Below, in pieces: positions 19,272 through 28,660 of a stretch of 54,758 nt of DNA. Source of the stretch: Bacteroidota bacterium (GTDB lineage: Bacteria; Bacteroidota; Ignavibacteria; OLB7). The notes under the pieces are model-generated. The model had not been told where the DNA came from, ran no database searches, and saw only the letters and a list, made by a program, of their open reading frames with translations. The stretch lies in the NCBI GenBank assembly GCA_018266795.1, contig JAFDZV010000047.1, forward strand, positions 1 to 54,758. The letters run 5' to 3'. The position numbers and the translations under genes were made by a program. Within the stretch, counting starts at the first letter, position 1. Every line of letters begins with the position of its first letter.

Positions 19272-21131
19272 ATGCTTCAGTACGTTCTTACCCTAGACCG
19301 TCGCAACGCGCACCTCTTCGATGTGGAGATTGAAGTCGACACGAAGGGAGCTGCACATATCGATCTCGAATTCCCCGCGTGGTCGCCGGGCCGGTACTTC
19401 ATCTACGACTTCGCTAGAAATGTCCAGGAGGTTCGGGCTCACGGTGCGCGCCGGCGTCTGCTTCCCATCGAGCGTCTAGCGAAGGGAACATGGCGCATCG
19501 GGTGCAGCGGCGAGGAGAACGTGCGTATCGGCTATGCAATGTTCGGCGACACGCTCAGCGGTACGTTCTCGCAGCTCGATGACCGGCATGCATCGATCAA
19601 CGGCTCCTCGCTGTTCGGCTACGTGGTCGGGCGGGCAACGGAGGAGATCACGCTCCGGATCGAGGCGCCGCAGGGCTGGAAGGCGTACACGTCGTTGAGC
19701 CGCGGGAGATATCGCGGCTCAGCGGCGTTCCGCGCAGCCAACTACGACGAGCTGATCGATTCGCCGATCGAGATCGGTACGCCGATACATGAACAGTTTG
19801 TGGAGGATGGTGTCACCTATCATCTGGTGCTGGACCTGGCGGCCAATGTCCATGTGCGTCGCGGCAGCCCGCTCCACAGCAGGATTGATCAGTATCTGGG
19901 TGATCTCCGGAAGATCGTGCTGGCATATACCGCCACGTTCGGCAGGCCGGAGTTCGAGGCGTATTACTTTCTCGTCAACGTGGATCCCTATGCAGCCAAC
20001 GGTGACGGCATGGAACATCTCGCTTCGACGCGCCTGGTGCTCAACGGCTCCATGCTCAACAACGAGAGCTATGCGGACCTGGTGGAAGTATCGTCGCACG
20101 AGTTCTTTCATATCTGGAATGTGAAGCGGCTGCGGCCGGCGGAGCTTGGTCCGTTCGATTATTCCAGGGAGAGCTACACGACGCTTCTGTGGTTTGCCGA
20201 GGGCTTTACGCAGTACTACGGGCATCTGATGGCGCACCGTGCCGGTGTGCGGAGCGAGGCCGGATTTCTGAAGGAGATTGCGAACGAGATCAATCTTGTG
20301 GATCGTTCACCCGGACGCTTTCACCGCAACCTTCGGATGTCCAGTTTCGACACGTGGCTTATCACGAGCGCCCGCAGCGGCCCGGCAGTCTCGAGCAACT
20401 TCAGGAACACCTATGTCAACTACTATCACAAGGGAGCGGTTGTTGCCCTCCTGCTCGATCTCGAGATTCGCAGACGAAGCAAGGGCATGCGATCGCTGGA
20501 CGATGTGATCCGTCTCCTCTATCGCACGAGTTACCAGGAGGCGGCGCATGCCGGATACTTCCTTCGGGGAACCGGATATACGGAGCAGGATGTGCTTGCC
20601 GCGGTGAGGGAAGTCGCCGGGCGGAGTGTGAGCAGTTGGCTGGAGCGTCTGGTGGCCGAAGCGTCGGAGCTGGATGCGACGCCGCAGCTTGCGGCGGCCG
20701 GCTTCGCGATCACTCGGGTGCCGCGCAGTGAAGGGCGGCGGCCCGAGAAGCGCCGTGAGGCGGAGGAGAATCCGCAACTCTACACGGGGCTTGTCCTTCC
20801 CGATGTGCGTGAGCGCGCGGCCGAGCCGTTCGTGCGTGTCGTGAACGTACTGGAGGGGTCGCCTGCCGCCGCTTCCGGCTTCAGCAGCGGCGATCTGATT
20901 CTCGCTCTCGATGCCGAGCGTGTTGACGGGAAGCGATGGGAAAACGTGATGGCATCGAAGGCCGCCGGAAGCCGCGTAACGGTCACCCTCTTCAGAGGCC
21001 CGCGGTTGTTGGAACTGACGCTTGCCATCCGCGAGCTCGATACCCGGCCGTATCGCATCGAGTCCGTGCCGAACCCGACTGCATCGCAGAAGCGCCTGCG
21101 CGATGGGTGGCTGCAACAACTGCAGGCGTGA
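19272..21131 (+). CDS. M61-family metallopeptidase with PDZ domain
   Basis: 619 residues from the ATG at 19272, chosen because M61 proteins typically begin with a short beta strand like MLQYVLTLDRRNAHLFDVEI; an ATG at 19212 would add 20 residues without a clear ribosome binding site. The N-terminal beta domain has EFPAWSPGRYFIYDFARNVQ. The zinc site is HEFFH at residues 276-280, followed by IWNVKRLRP, with the third ligand E310 in WFAEGFTQYY. The C-terminal part (about 510-600) is a PDZ domain (GSPAAASGFSSGDLILALD). The family includes glycyl aminopeptidases. No signal peptide is visible, so it is probably cytoplasmic. Confidence 0.88.
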   Translation: MLQYVLTLDRRNAHLFDVEIEVDTKGAAHIDLEFPAWSPGRYFIYDFARNVQEVRAHGARRRLLPIERLAKGTWRIGCSGEENVRIGYAMFGDTLSGTFSQLDDRHASINGSSLFGYVVGRATEEITLRIEAPQGWKAYTSLSRGRYRGSAAFRAANYDELIDSPIEIGTPIHEQFVEDGVTYHLVLDLAANVHVRRGSPLHSRIDQYLGDLRKIVLAYTATFGRPEFEAYYFLVNVDPYAANGDGMEHLASTRLVLNGSMLNNESYADLVEVSSHEFFHIWNVKRLRPAELGPFDYSRESYTTLLWFAEGFTQYYGHLMAHRAGVRSEAGFLKEIANEINLVDRSPGRFHRNLRMSSFDTWLITSARSGPAVSSNFRNTYVNYYHKGAVVALLLDLEIRRRSKGMRSLDDVIRLLYRTSYQEAAHAGYFLRGTGYTEQDVLAAVREVAGRSVSSWLERLVAEASELDATPQLAAAGFAITRVPRSEGRRPEKRREAEENPQLYTGLVLPDVRERAAEPFVRVVNVLEGSPAAASGFSSGDLILALDAERVDGKRWENVMASKAAGSRVTVTLFRGPRLLELTLAIRELDTRPYRIESVPNPTASQKRLRDGWLQQLQA

Positions 21132-22088
21132 GGTCATGTCCGTGTGGGCACCGGCCTGGAGGTTTCATTCGTTTCGCTACGCCCGCATGCATTCGCATGT
21201 CCGGCGAACGGCCCGTGCGGAACCGCCGCGGAGTTCGCGGCATCTACGGCTTCGGTCTTGTATGGCGATGCCCGCAGTGCGATGTTGCTACCGCGTTGTT
21301 GCATGCCGATAACGTAACCAGCCTGTACGAGAAATCATCCTGAGGGTACGAACAGCAGGTGACCTCGTACAGGCTGGCTTGGGATAAGGGGGAGGCGCCA
21401 CCAGAACCATCGCTCTCTGCAATCTCCGGTCCATTGACTGCAGAACACAATCACCAGCGAGCTCTCCGGCGTGGTATTTCCACTACTCGCTGGCACTTGT
21501 TGAACGGGGTTCGAACGGCGTGATATGCCCTACCCCAAAACTCTTTCCTCACATACTCCTTTCGTTGCGGTTCAGCGATATAGCCTTCATTCACGTCTCA
21601 TCGGTTCATACGATGGTGCGGCCTCGGAGCCTATTCGAGCCGCATCGCTCTCACCAAGAATCATTACCCTCTCCACGTGCAATGATACCGCAGGATTGCG
21701 GCCACGCACCTACTCATTTACTACGCACCGGTGTGAAGTTCCGTCACGGATATGGTGGTGTTCAATGTGAGCATCGATGAGCGCGCATCGATGCGCAGGG
21801 AGGGGAGCGTTGCTGCGGCAGCGGCGGGCCGTTCATGCCGTGCGGGAGCATGGCGCCGAAACGGACGCACGCGGCATGTCGGGCGACCTGCGCGCCTTGC
21901 TCTGCAATCACCCTACGCAGAAGAAGCATGCTGTGTGGTTCATCAGGGGACGGTATGCGGCAGTGCGCAGCTTCATGGCCGGTGCCTCGCCTGCGCCGCA
22001 AATGTGCCGCGGCGCTGCAGTGGGCATACGGCCGTTGGGCTGCATGCCAGTGCGACGCCGGACATCCTGCCTACGCACGCGCGGTGCA
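21132..22088. other. Large intergenic region between convergent genes
   Basis: This 957-base stretch holds no reading frame I can support. It contains a long-armed inverted repeat at 21318-21377, described separately. The flanking genes converge, so no promoter for them is needed here, which makes its length unexplained. Confidence 0.5.
21318..21377. repeat. Inverted repeat with 14-base perfect arms
   Basis: CCAGCCTGTACGAG at 21318-21331 is exactly complementary to 21364-21377, with 32 bases between. A further short complement (CCTG with CAGG) lies inside, so the RNA could form a branched stem. It has no T tract and lies about 190 bases past the M61 stop. Confidence 0.6.
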
Positions 22089-23759
22089 TCAGAATCCCGC
22101 GAGATACGTTGTGAGGTTCACGTCCACCGGCAGGTTCAGCTTCTGCCGAATATGGTAGCGGTGGTTTTCGGCGCTTCGGTTCGAGATACAGAGCAGGCGC
22201 CCGATCTCCTTCGTTGAAAGATTGAGCTTGATCAGCGAGCAGACTTTCAACTCCGCCGGCGTGAGCGAAGGGTATTGCGTGGAAAGGCTTCGGATGAAAT
22301 CACTGTGAATCTGATTGAACTGGTTCTCCAGCGCATCCCAGTCCTCCGGTGCGCCGATGCTCAGATCCACCTCGCGCTGCAGGTCGTCGAGCAGTGCCTC
22401 GCGCGTTCCGCTCCCTTCCGTCCGTATCTGGGCAATGCGTCGCGTAAGCTTCGAGAGGAATTCGTTCTTCTGCACGATGTGCAGTGCGGAGCTTGCAAGC
22501 TCGCGCGTCTTGTGATCGATCTCCATCTCGAGCTGCACATTCTTCAGCTGGATAATCTCCCGCTCCTTCTCGGAACGTTCCACCTGAACGCGCATCTGCA
22601 TCTCGTCGATCGTTCGCTGCTTTGCCTGCCCCTGGATCTCCTCCTTCGTGGTAGTGAACACCTTGTAGTGCTTCAGCGCATTCTCCATGTCACCGCCGGC
22701 TTCGTACGCCTGCGAGAGGATCTCGTGCAGTTCGTAGGTAATCTGCCGGTTTCCGGTCTTTGCCGCCACACCCAGCGCCTGCTCCACTACCGTGATGCAA
22801 TCCTTTGCACGATTCTTCCGCAGGTAGATGGCGCCGATTGTTCCAAGCGCCGCCGCGAATGCGCGCCTGTCGCCGATTGACTCCGCAAGCTTGGAAGCCT
22901 TGTTCAGATACTCCAGCGCGATATCAAGCTCCTCGCGCTGTTCGTGGATGTCCCCAAGGTTCACGTAGGCCCGTGTCTCTCCTTCCTTGTTCCCGATCGA
23001 GCGGCACAGCTCGAGCGACTTCTCCAGATAAGCGATTGCGGTTTCGTAGTCGCCGCGAACCCGGTAGATCAATCCGATATTCCCCAGCACAACCGCCTCC
23101 ATCGCGGCGTCGCCGGCCTCCTGGAAGGCACGCAGCCCCTTGCTGTAGAACTCGTCCGCCTTGTCGAAGTCACCCGTGTTGAAATAGAGATTGGCGATGC
23201 TGTTGAGAAGCGAGCCGGCATCCGTGGTTCTATCGCTCTCCTGCCGCAGAGCTAGGCTCTGATGCAGATATTCGAGCGCCGTGACGTAGTCGCCCATCTC
23301 GGTATACACGTCGCCGATATCGCTCAACGTCTTGGCACGACGCTCCCGTTCCCCCTCCTCCTCATCATCGTGTACTGCCAGGCTCTTGCGGAATGCGTCC
23401 AATGCTTCCAGGTATTTCCCCTGCCGCATGTAGGCATAGCCGATGCTCATCAGCAGGGCCGCCACCTCGCGGTTCGCGATCTGAAGTTCCTGGAAGATGC
23501 GATGCGACGCCAGACAGTGCGAGAGTGCCACCGGGTAGTCGGCCAGCATGAGATGGCAGGCTCCCAGAGTAGCGAGTGTCTGCGCCATGGCGCGCTTGTC
23601 CTGCGATGTGGCCAGCTCCAGTGCCTGATTGGCGTATTCGATCGCCTGTCGTGGATTGGTTCTATAGGTCTCTCGGCTCAGCGAATTGAGCAGCGTGACC
23701 CGCTCGTTCACATTTCTGGTGCGCAGAAGCTTTCGTTGCAATTCCTCGACCTGGGACAT
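22089..23759 (-). CDS. TPR-repeat regulator with LuxR-type helix-turn-helix
   Basis: 556 residues from the ATG at 23757-23759, preceded by a G-run (GGGGGG) that may act as the ribosome binding site; an ATG at 23789 adds ten residues. Residues about 30-360 are tandem tetratricopeptide repeats (for example AIEYANQALELA, ALDAFRKSLAVH, ALEYLHQSLALR). A charged heptad region about 365-435 (ERSEKEREIIQLKNVQLEME) is a likely coiled coil. The last 65 residues are a LuxR-type HTH: LTPAELKVCSLIKLNLSTKEI, then SNRSAENHRYHIRQKL. No membrane segment or receiver domain is present. This architecture is common in Bacteroidota regulators of unknown input. It is divergent from the metalloprotease gene at 24230, which it may control. 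Confidence 0.88.
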   Translation of the reverse strand: MSQVEELQRKLLRTRNVNERVTLLNSLSRETYRTNPRQAIEYANQALELATSQDKRAMAQTLATLGACHLMLADYPVALSHCLASHRIFQELQIANREVAALLMSIGYAYMRQGKYLEALDAFRKSLAVHDDEEEGERERRAKTLSDIGDVYTEMGDYVTALEYLHQSLALRQESDRTTDAGSLLNSIANLYFNTGDFDKADEFYSKGLRAFQEAGDAAMEAVVLGNIGLIYRVRGDYETAIAYLEKSLELCRSIGNKEGETRAYVNLGDIHEQREELDIALEYLNKASKLAESIGDRRAFAAALGTIGAIYLRKNRAKDCITVVEQALGVAAKTGNRQITYELHEILSQAYEAGGDMENALKHYKVFTTTKEEIQGQAKQRTIDEMQMRVQVERSEKEREIIQLKNVQLEMEIDHKTRELASSALHIVQKNEFLSKLTRRIAQIRTEGSGTREALLDDLQREVDLSIGAPEDWDALENQFNQIHSDFIRSLSTQYPSLTPAELKVCSLIKLNLSTKEIGRLLCISNRSAENHRYHIRQKLNLPVDVNLTTYLAGF

Positions 23760-24010
23760 GATTTTACCCCCCGTTCGGGCACAATACAATGCGCCGCCGG
23801 TACCGTGCGTTCATGCTACGGTATCGGCCTGCTGATGATTGGAAATGCCGGAATTCTGCGCGTACAAGCACCTGGTAATGCTCGTGGGTTCGCGAAGAGT
23901 GGTAGAGTATGCCAGGAGGTGCCGGGTTCACGACCGGATTGTAAACTCTGCACCCGGGCCGCAAAATACATTGGTTATGGAATCTGGATAAGCGATATTT
24001 ACGATCTACC

Positions 24011-24043
24011 TTGATGCGAATTACCCTGCGTCTATCGCATCAA
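24011..24043. promoter_or_regulatory. Inverted repeat, candidate operator
   Basis: TTGATGCGA at 24011-24019 is the exact reverse complement of TCGCATCAA at 24035-24043, with 15 bases between. The position between a HTH regulator and a secreted protease suggests an operator, but this is inference. Confidence 0.4.
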
Positions 24044-24215
24044 TCCCCACGAACCGGCCACCCCGGTTCGCTCCGAACAATTCGAACCCGCTCGCACCTG
24101 CCTGCCATTCCGGACGGTCTGCCCATGTGTGTGGACCCGGTCGGTTGGCCTTGACATGTATCCTTCGCAGCCCAGCATCCGCGGTGAGACATCATCGTGG
24201 ATATGTGTGTCATGT

Positions 24216-24222
24216 AGGAAGG
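24216..24222 (+). promoter_or_regulatory. Ribosome binding site favouring the ATG at 24230
   Basis: AGGAAGG lies 7 bases before the ATG at 24230. A nearby ATG at 24226 is in another frame and too close. The ATG at 24275 would give a shorter, more usual signal peptide. Confidence 0.55.
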
Positions 24223-24229
24223 ACGATGA

Positions 24230-25993
24230 ATGAATTGCAAACAACGTACGAACCGGTATCAACTACGGGGACCAATGAATACGACTCTTCGACACATACT
24301 TGCCGCGGCGGCATGTGCGGTTCTGGGCTTTGCAGCACTCAATGCGCAGACCGATGTGCATAACGACAACGCAGCCGGCTGCGGCTTCGGTGTCTTCAAC
24401 GATGGAGGCGAGGCAAGGGCGCTCGCCAACACTGCACGGCAGAATCCGGCGCTCTACCAGCGCATGATCGAACGCGCAAAGCAGGGGCCCTCCCGCCTGA
24501 TGCTTCGTGTTGCAGACGACATCGTCAACACGTTCGTGATCCGCAATCGCCAGACCGATCAGTACGATGAGGTTACGGCAACGCTGGTGTATCAGGGGTC
24601 GCGTGCCCGCATCTGGGTGGATAACAAGGACAAGGCGAACATCAGCCAGACCACGATCAACGCTCTCGCACGAGGGCTGGATTCGCTTACGCCGTCGAAG
24701 TCGCGCGATGCCCAGTTGAGCATCATTCTGAACGACGAGGCCGTGTTCGGCAAGCCGGCGCCAAACCGGTTCGATCTTTCGAATCCGGACATCGAGGACT
24801 TCCTGTTGACCGATATCAAGGATAACCTGATCGGCGCGTTCGTGGCAGGCTTCTTCTCTCCGTGGGACCAGACGGACAATCCCGGTTCCAACCGGATGAA
24901 CATCCTCTACATCGATTCGCACGAGGGACTTCAGGGAGGCGTTCCTTCCATCCTGAACACCATGGCCCACGAGTACCAGCATCTGATCCATTACAACACG
25001 AACAACCAGAGTGAGATCGTGTTCAACGAGGGATGCAGCGAGGTGGCCAGTATTCTGAATGGCTATCAGAACCGCAGCAACAACGGCTTCCTGAGCAACA
25101 CCAACTGGCCGATGTTCGGATGGAATTCGAACGACGGCACGAAGGTGCTCGTGGATTACGAACGCGCAATGACGCTCATGCACTACTTCACCGAACAGTG
25201 CGGCGAGCGCTTCCTTACGGCGTTCAACGAGACGAAGACCACGGGCATGGATCGTATCGCCGGTGCGTTGAAGGCGATCGGCGACAACCGCGACTGGCGC
25301 GATCTGTTCAGCTCATGGGTCGCCGCCAACTACATGGGCAACTTCAACCAGCCCTACGGTTACAAGGACCGGCTCTCCAACTCTGTTCCGAACGCGTTCG
25401 CCAGCTTCACGAACACGTCGTTTCCGGATACCGGCTCCGTGTCGTTGCAGCAGTACGGCTCCGCCTACGCCGTGTACAGCAAGCCGGGCCCCGTGCGCGT
25501 GACATTCCATGCAAACCAGCCCATGCGCGTCATGGCCATGCTGTACCGCGGAGGCAAGTGGGTGGAATGCTGGCAGCTGGAGAGCAACACGGAGTATGTA
25601 ATCGGCAGCTACGCCACGTACGACAAGGTGGTGTTCGGATTCGCCAACCTCTCCTTCAACGGACAGACCGTGCGCTGGGACATCAACGGAGTGGCTCTTG
25701 GTGCAGACAACGAGTCGCGGGCCGCAAACGGGCTGTCGATCGCGGAGATCGCTCCGAATCCGGCTACCGGCCCGGTTACGCTTCGCTTTACGACGCCTGT
25801 TGCCGGTGATGCTACGGTGCAGCTGTTCGATACGCGGGGTACACTGGTGCGGACCATCGCCTCCGCGGAGCACTTCGATGCCGGCGACCACGAGCTTTCG
25901 ATCAACACGTCGGACATTCCCTCCGGCGCATATCTGGTGCGCCTGATCCAGAATGGTCGCGGTGTTGGCCGCTCGCTGGTGGTTGTTCGCTGA
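24230..25993 (+). CDS. Secreted HEYQH metalloprotease with T9SS tail, copy 1
   Basis: 587 residues from the ATG with the best ribosome binding site; a start at 24275 would begin with a compact signal peptide (MNTTLRHILAAAACAVLGF ending NAQ). The catalytic motif is HEYQH at residues 247-251 followed by LIHY, and a downstream NEGCSE places a glutamate at 267 as a likely third zinc ligand. This resembles M30 (hyicolysin-like) and related gluzincins. The region SPWDQTDNPGSNRMNILYID is shared with copy 2. The C-terminal ~85 residues are a T9SS sorting domain (IAPNPATGPVTLRF, VQLFDTRGTLV, PSGAYLVRLIQNG). Likely degrades extracellular protein at or outside the cell surface. Confidence 0.88.
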   Translation: MNCKQRTNRYQLRGPMNTTLRHILAAAACAVLGFAALNAQTDVHNDNAAGCGFGVFNDGGEARALANTARQNPALYQRMIERAKQGPSRLMLRVADDIVNTFVIRNRQTDQYDEVTATLVYQGSRARIWVDNKDKANISQTTINALARGLDSLTPSKSRDAQLSIILNDEAVFGKPAPNRFDLSNPDIEDFLLTDIKDNLIGAFVAGFFSPWDQTDNPGSNRMNILYIDSHEGLQGGVPSILNTMAHEYQHLIHYNTNNQSEIVFNEGCSEVASILNGYQNRSNNGFLSNTNWPMFGWNSNDGTKVLVDYERAMTLMHYFTEQCGERFLTAFNETKTTGMDRIAGALKAIGDNRDWRDLFSSWVAANYMGNFNQPYGYKDRLSNSVPNAFASFTNTSFPDTGSVSLQQYGSAYAVYSKPGPVRVTFHANQPMRVMAMLYRGGKWVECWQLESNTEYVIGSYATYDKVVFGFANLSFNGQTVRWDINGVALGADNESRAANGLSIAEIAPNPATGPVTLRFTTPVAGDATVQLFDTRGTLVRTIASAEHFDAGDHELSINTSDIPSGAYLVRLIQNGRGVGRSLVVVR

Positions 25994-26038
25994 ACGCATC
26001 GGCGTAGCGCATCGGCGCAGCTCACCTTCCTGAATGTG

Positions 26039-26073
26039 CACCCCCTGACACCGATGGAGTCAGGGGGTGTTTT
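26039..26073 (+). terminator. Hairpin terminator after metalloprotease 1
   Basis: CACCCCCTGAC at 26039-26049 pairs perfectly with GTCAGGGGGTG at 26059-26069, followed by TTTTG. Confidence 0.85.
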
Positions 26074-26285
26074 GTCTCGGGCGTCCCCCTTGTCGCAGGA
26101 TGCGGAGCATCCCCGCCGGAGTGTGGCAACCCGCTGCGATGTCGAGCCCGTCGGTGTTGTGAACGGCCATGGTAACCGAGTCCGATGTATTGGGTATGTT
26201 GTAGTTGGGCCGTTCGTAACCGGGCGCGCGGAGCCCGCGCCATCATTACACGCGAATCAACGTTCACTCACATCGGGATACTGCT

Positions 26286-28043
26286 ATGAAATGGTTTCTT
26301 CCATGTGCAGCCATAACCGTGCTGTCGATGGCCATGCCATTGGGGGTGTTGGCACAATCCATGAACGGGGATGATGTTCAAAGTCCACGGCGTCCCGTGG
26401 TGTGCGGCACAATGGTCTTCAACGATGGCAGAGAGCAGGAGGCTCTCGCGAACACCGCGCGCAACAATCCGGAACTCTACCGTCGCATGGTGGAGCGGAG
26501 CAAGCATGATAACCGTGCGGTGCTGCTCTCCACATCGCTTGACGATGTGATCGTGCCCTTCGTGATACGCAATCGTGTTACGGATCAGTACGACGAGATC
26601 GAGGCGAAGCTTGTGTTCCAGGGGCGCCGCGCCCGGCTGTGGATCGATCTGCGCGACACGCTTCGCGTGAAGAAGACAACGCTCGCCGCGCTTGCCAAGG
26701 GGCTGGACAGCGCCACCACCACGCTCTCGCGCAATCCCAACAAGGGGATCATCGACAACGACGAAGAGGTGTTCGGGCTTCCCCCGGTGAACCGTTTCGA
26801 TCCCTCCACGCCGGACGTGGAGGACTTCCTGCTGACCGATATCCAGGACAACTTCAGCGGCGGCAGCGTGCTCGGATTCTTCTCGCCGTGGGACCAGACC
26901 GACAACAACGGTTCCAACAAGATGAACATCCTTTACATCGATTCGAAGGAAGGGCTGGCAAATCAGACTGCGAACGATATCGCAAGTGTTGTCAGCACGC
27001 TGGCACATGAGTATCAGCACCTGATTCATTACCGCTGGAATCCACAGAGCGAAACGTTCCCAAACGAGGGGTGCAGCGAGGCCGCGAGCACGATATGCGG
27101 CTATCACGACCGGCAGAATGCGGACTACCTGGGGAACACGAACCTCCCGCTCTTCCGCTGGAGCAGTGGCACTCCGTACATCGATCTGGAGATCGACTAT
27201 CAGCGCGGCATGACGTTTCTCCGCTACCTGTACGAGCAGCTGGGCGAAGGCTTCATGATGAAGCTTGTTCAGACGAAGACCACTGCGCTGGACCGTTTCA
27301 ACGACGCAATGCAGGCGAGCGGCAACAGCGGCACGATGAACGACATGCTGAAGGGATTTGCCGTTGCGAACTTCGTTCTCAGGGGGTACAGCGATCCCCG
27401 ATACGTGTACAAGCTTCAGCTCTCCAACTCGGTAGCAAAGCTGACCAACAGTTATACCGGCACGTTCCCGGCCACCGGGCAGGTTGCCGTGCAGCAATAC
27501 GCCTCTGCCTATAATCTCTACTCGTTCAGCGCTCCGCAGGGATTGAAGATCAAGTTCGAGGGAAGCCAGGCGTTCACCGTGATGGCGCTTCTGTACCGGA
27601 ACAATACCCTGGCGGAGATTCGCGAACTGAATCCCAACGAGGACAACGTGCTGGGTGAGACGGTAGGCTGCAACAAGATGGCGTTCGCGATTGTGAACCT
27701 GGCGTTCAACGGCCAGACGATCAAGTGGACGGTGGAGTCCGTGACGAGCGGCGTGGACAATCCCGCAGCGCTGGACAACGCCGTTGCCATAGCGAACGTT
27801 ACGCCAAATCCTGCCACGGGCCCGGTGGCAATAAATTATCGTACCGATGGCACCGAGCCGGTATACATGCAGGTGTACACCGTTGCCGGGCAGCTGGTGC
27901 GGACGCTTCTGGACGGCACCCGCATGGAGAGCGGCCCGCACGTCGCAACATTCGATCCGGCAGGCCTCCCGTCCAATGCGTACATCGTCCGGTTGCGCCA
28001 GGGCTCGCGCGCGAGCAGCCATGCGGTTGTGATCGACCGATGA
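26286..28043 (+). CDS. Secreted HEYQH metalloprotease with T9SS tail, copy 2
   Basis: 585 residues. The signal peptide is about residues 1-24 (MKWFLPCAAITVLSMAMPL, ending VLAQ). HEYQH is at residues 241-245, with NEGCSE about 16 residues later, the same spacing as in copy 1. The pair shares FNDG..EALANTAR, VIRNR.TDQYDE, DVEDFLLTDI and FFSPWDQTDN, so this is a tandem gene duplication. The C-terminal sorting domain has VTPNPATGPVAINY and SNAYIVRLRQG. Each copy has its own terminator and a spacer of about 240 bases lies between, so they are probably separate transcripts. Extracellular protease by inference; substrate unknown. Confidence 0.88.
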   Translation: MKWFLPCAAITVLSMAMPLGVLAQSMNGDDVQSPRRPVVCGTMVFNDGREQEALANTARNNPELYRRMVERSKHDNRAVLLSTSLDDVIVPFVIRNRVTDQYDEIEAKLVFQGRRARLWIDLRDTLRVKKTTLAALAKGLDSATTTLSRNPNKGIIDNDEEVFGLPPVNRFDPSTPDVEDFLLTDIQDNFSGGSVLGFFSPWDQTDNNGSNKMNILYIDSKEGLANQTANDIASVVSTLAHEYQHLIHYRWNPQSETFPNEGCSEAASTICGYHDRQNADYLGNTNLPLFRWSSGTPYIDLEIDYQRGMTFLRYLYEQLGEGFMMKLVQTKTTALDRFNDAMQASGNSGTMNDMLKGFAVANFVLRGYSDPRYVYKLQLSNSVAKLTNSYTGTFPATGQVAVQQYASAYNLYSFSAPQGLKIKFEGSQAFTVMALLYRNNTLAEIRELNPNEDNVLGETVGCNKMAFAIVNLAFNGQTIKWTVESVTSGVDNPAALDNAVAIANVTPNPATGPVAINYRTDGTEPVYMQVYTVAGQLVRTLLDGTRMESGPHVATFDPAGLPSNAYIVRLRQGSRASSHAVVIDR

Positions 28044-28660
28044 GATCGGCCACGCAGTGTTGACGGAATGAATCAATGTCAGGAGGCGGCCCTTCGATAC
28101 GTCATCGAAGGGCCGCCTCCGTTATCGAGCCTGTTGCTGTACGAACCCCGGGCCGCACGATGGCGAACCGCCGACGGCGGAATGCATGTGACGGCAGCCG
28201 CGTTGTACGATGCGATGAGGGAGGAAGGCTTCGGCAATGGTGATGAGTCCGTTCGCGATCTGCTGATGCGCCTGATTGCAACCAGTCGGCTGAGGGCTGG
28301 AACAATTCATGACCGGTACGAGGCGTTCCCTGCAGATGAGTTTGATACAGGGTACAAGGCGAGCCGCACCTGCTTTTCCGGCAGCCTTGCAGCTCGTTGC
28401 GACGCCGTGCGGAGAGTGACGTTTCCACATGGTTTCGTGTTATTCGGATGGACCCGGGGAGGGGGATTCTGATGAATCGAATCATGGCACTCGTTCATTC
28501 CTTGGGATTGACCCGGAGGGACGATATTTTCCGTGTCCCGGCATACCGCTGCCTTCATTGGCGGGATGTGCCATGAGCTGACGCCAGCCATTCCCACCCC
28601 GATTGTCGGCGTAATCCAGGCATTGTCATTCTTCGCGCACTTAGTTTCGGAGCGGTACGC
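28044..28660. other. Spacer between metalloprotease 2 and the vWA protein
   Basis: 617 bases. It opens with a strong terminator at 28082-28120. A 134-codon plus-strand reading frame (28068-28472) runs through that terminator; I do not support it as a gene. The promoter of the vWA gene should lie in the second half. Confidence 0.5.
28082..28120 (+). terminator. Long symmetrical terminator after metalloprotease 2
   Basis: GGAGGCGGCCCTTCGAT at 28082-28098 pairs perfectly with 28104-28120, a 17-bp stem with a five-base loop. No T tract follows. Confidence 0.8.

Larger units (their letters stand above)
23760..24229. other. Divergent regulatory region of TPR/HTH regulator and metalloprotease 1
   Basis: 470 bases between divergent starts with no gene. 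It contains a nine-base inverted repeat at 24011-24043 and the ribosome binding site AGGAAGG for the rightward gene. Confidence 0.55.

Noticed and set aside
21752-22217. Short plus- and minus-strand frames in the spacer after the M61 gene
   Set aside because: Several overlapping frames exist in both directions with Arg/Cys-rich products and no signals, as expected by chance in GC-rich DNA.
22089-28043. Idea that the regulator and two proteases form a toxin or defence system
   Set aside because: There is no toxin, immunity or nuclease gene, and the proteases are T9SS-secreted, so they are more simply explained as extracellular hydrolases.
26268-28076. 602-codon minus-strand open frame opposite metalloprotease 2
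   Set aside because: Long antisense frames are expected opposite GC-rich genes. No signal peptide, domain or ribosome binding site is visible, and the plus-strand frame has clear catalytic motifs.
28068-28472. 134-codon plus-strand reading frame after metalloprotease 2
   Set aside because: It starts 25 bases after the stop, runs through a 17-bp terminator stem, has no family match and no ribosome binding site. A shorter form from 28182 cannot be excluded but is not supported.
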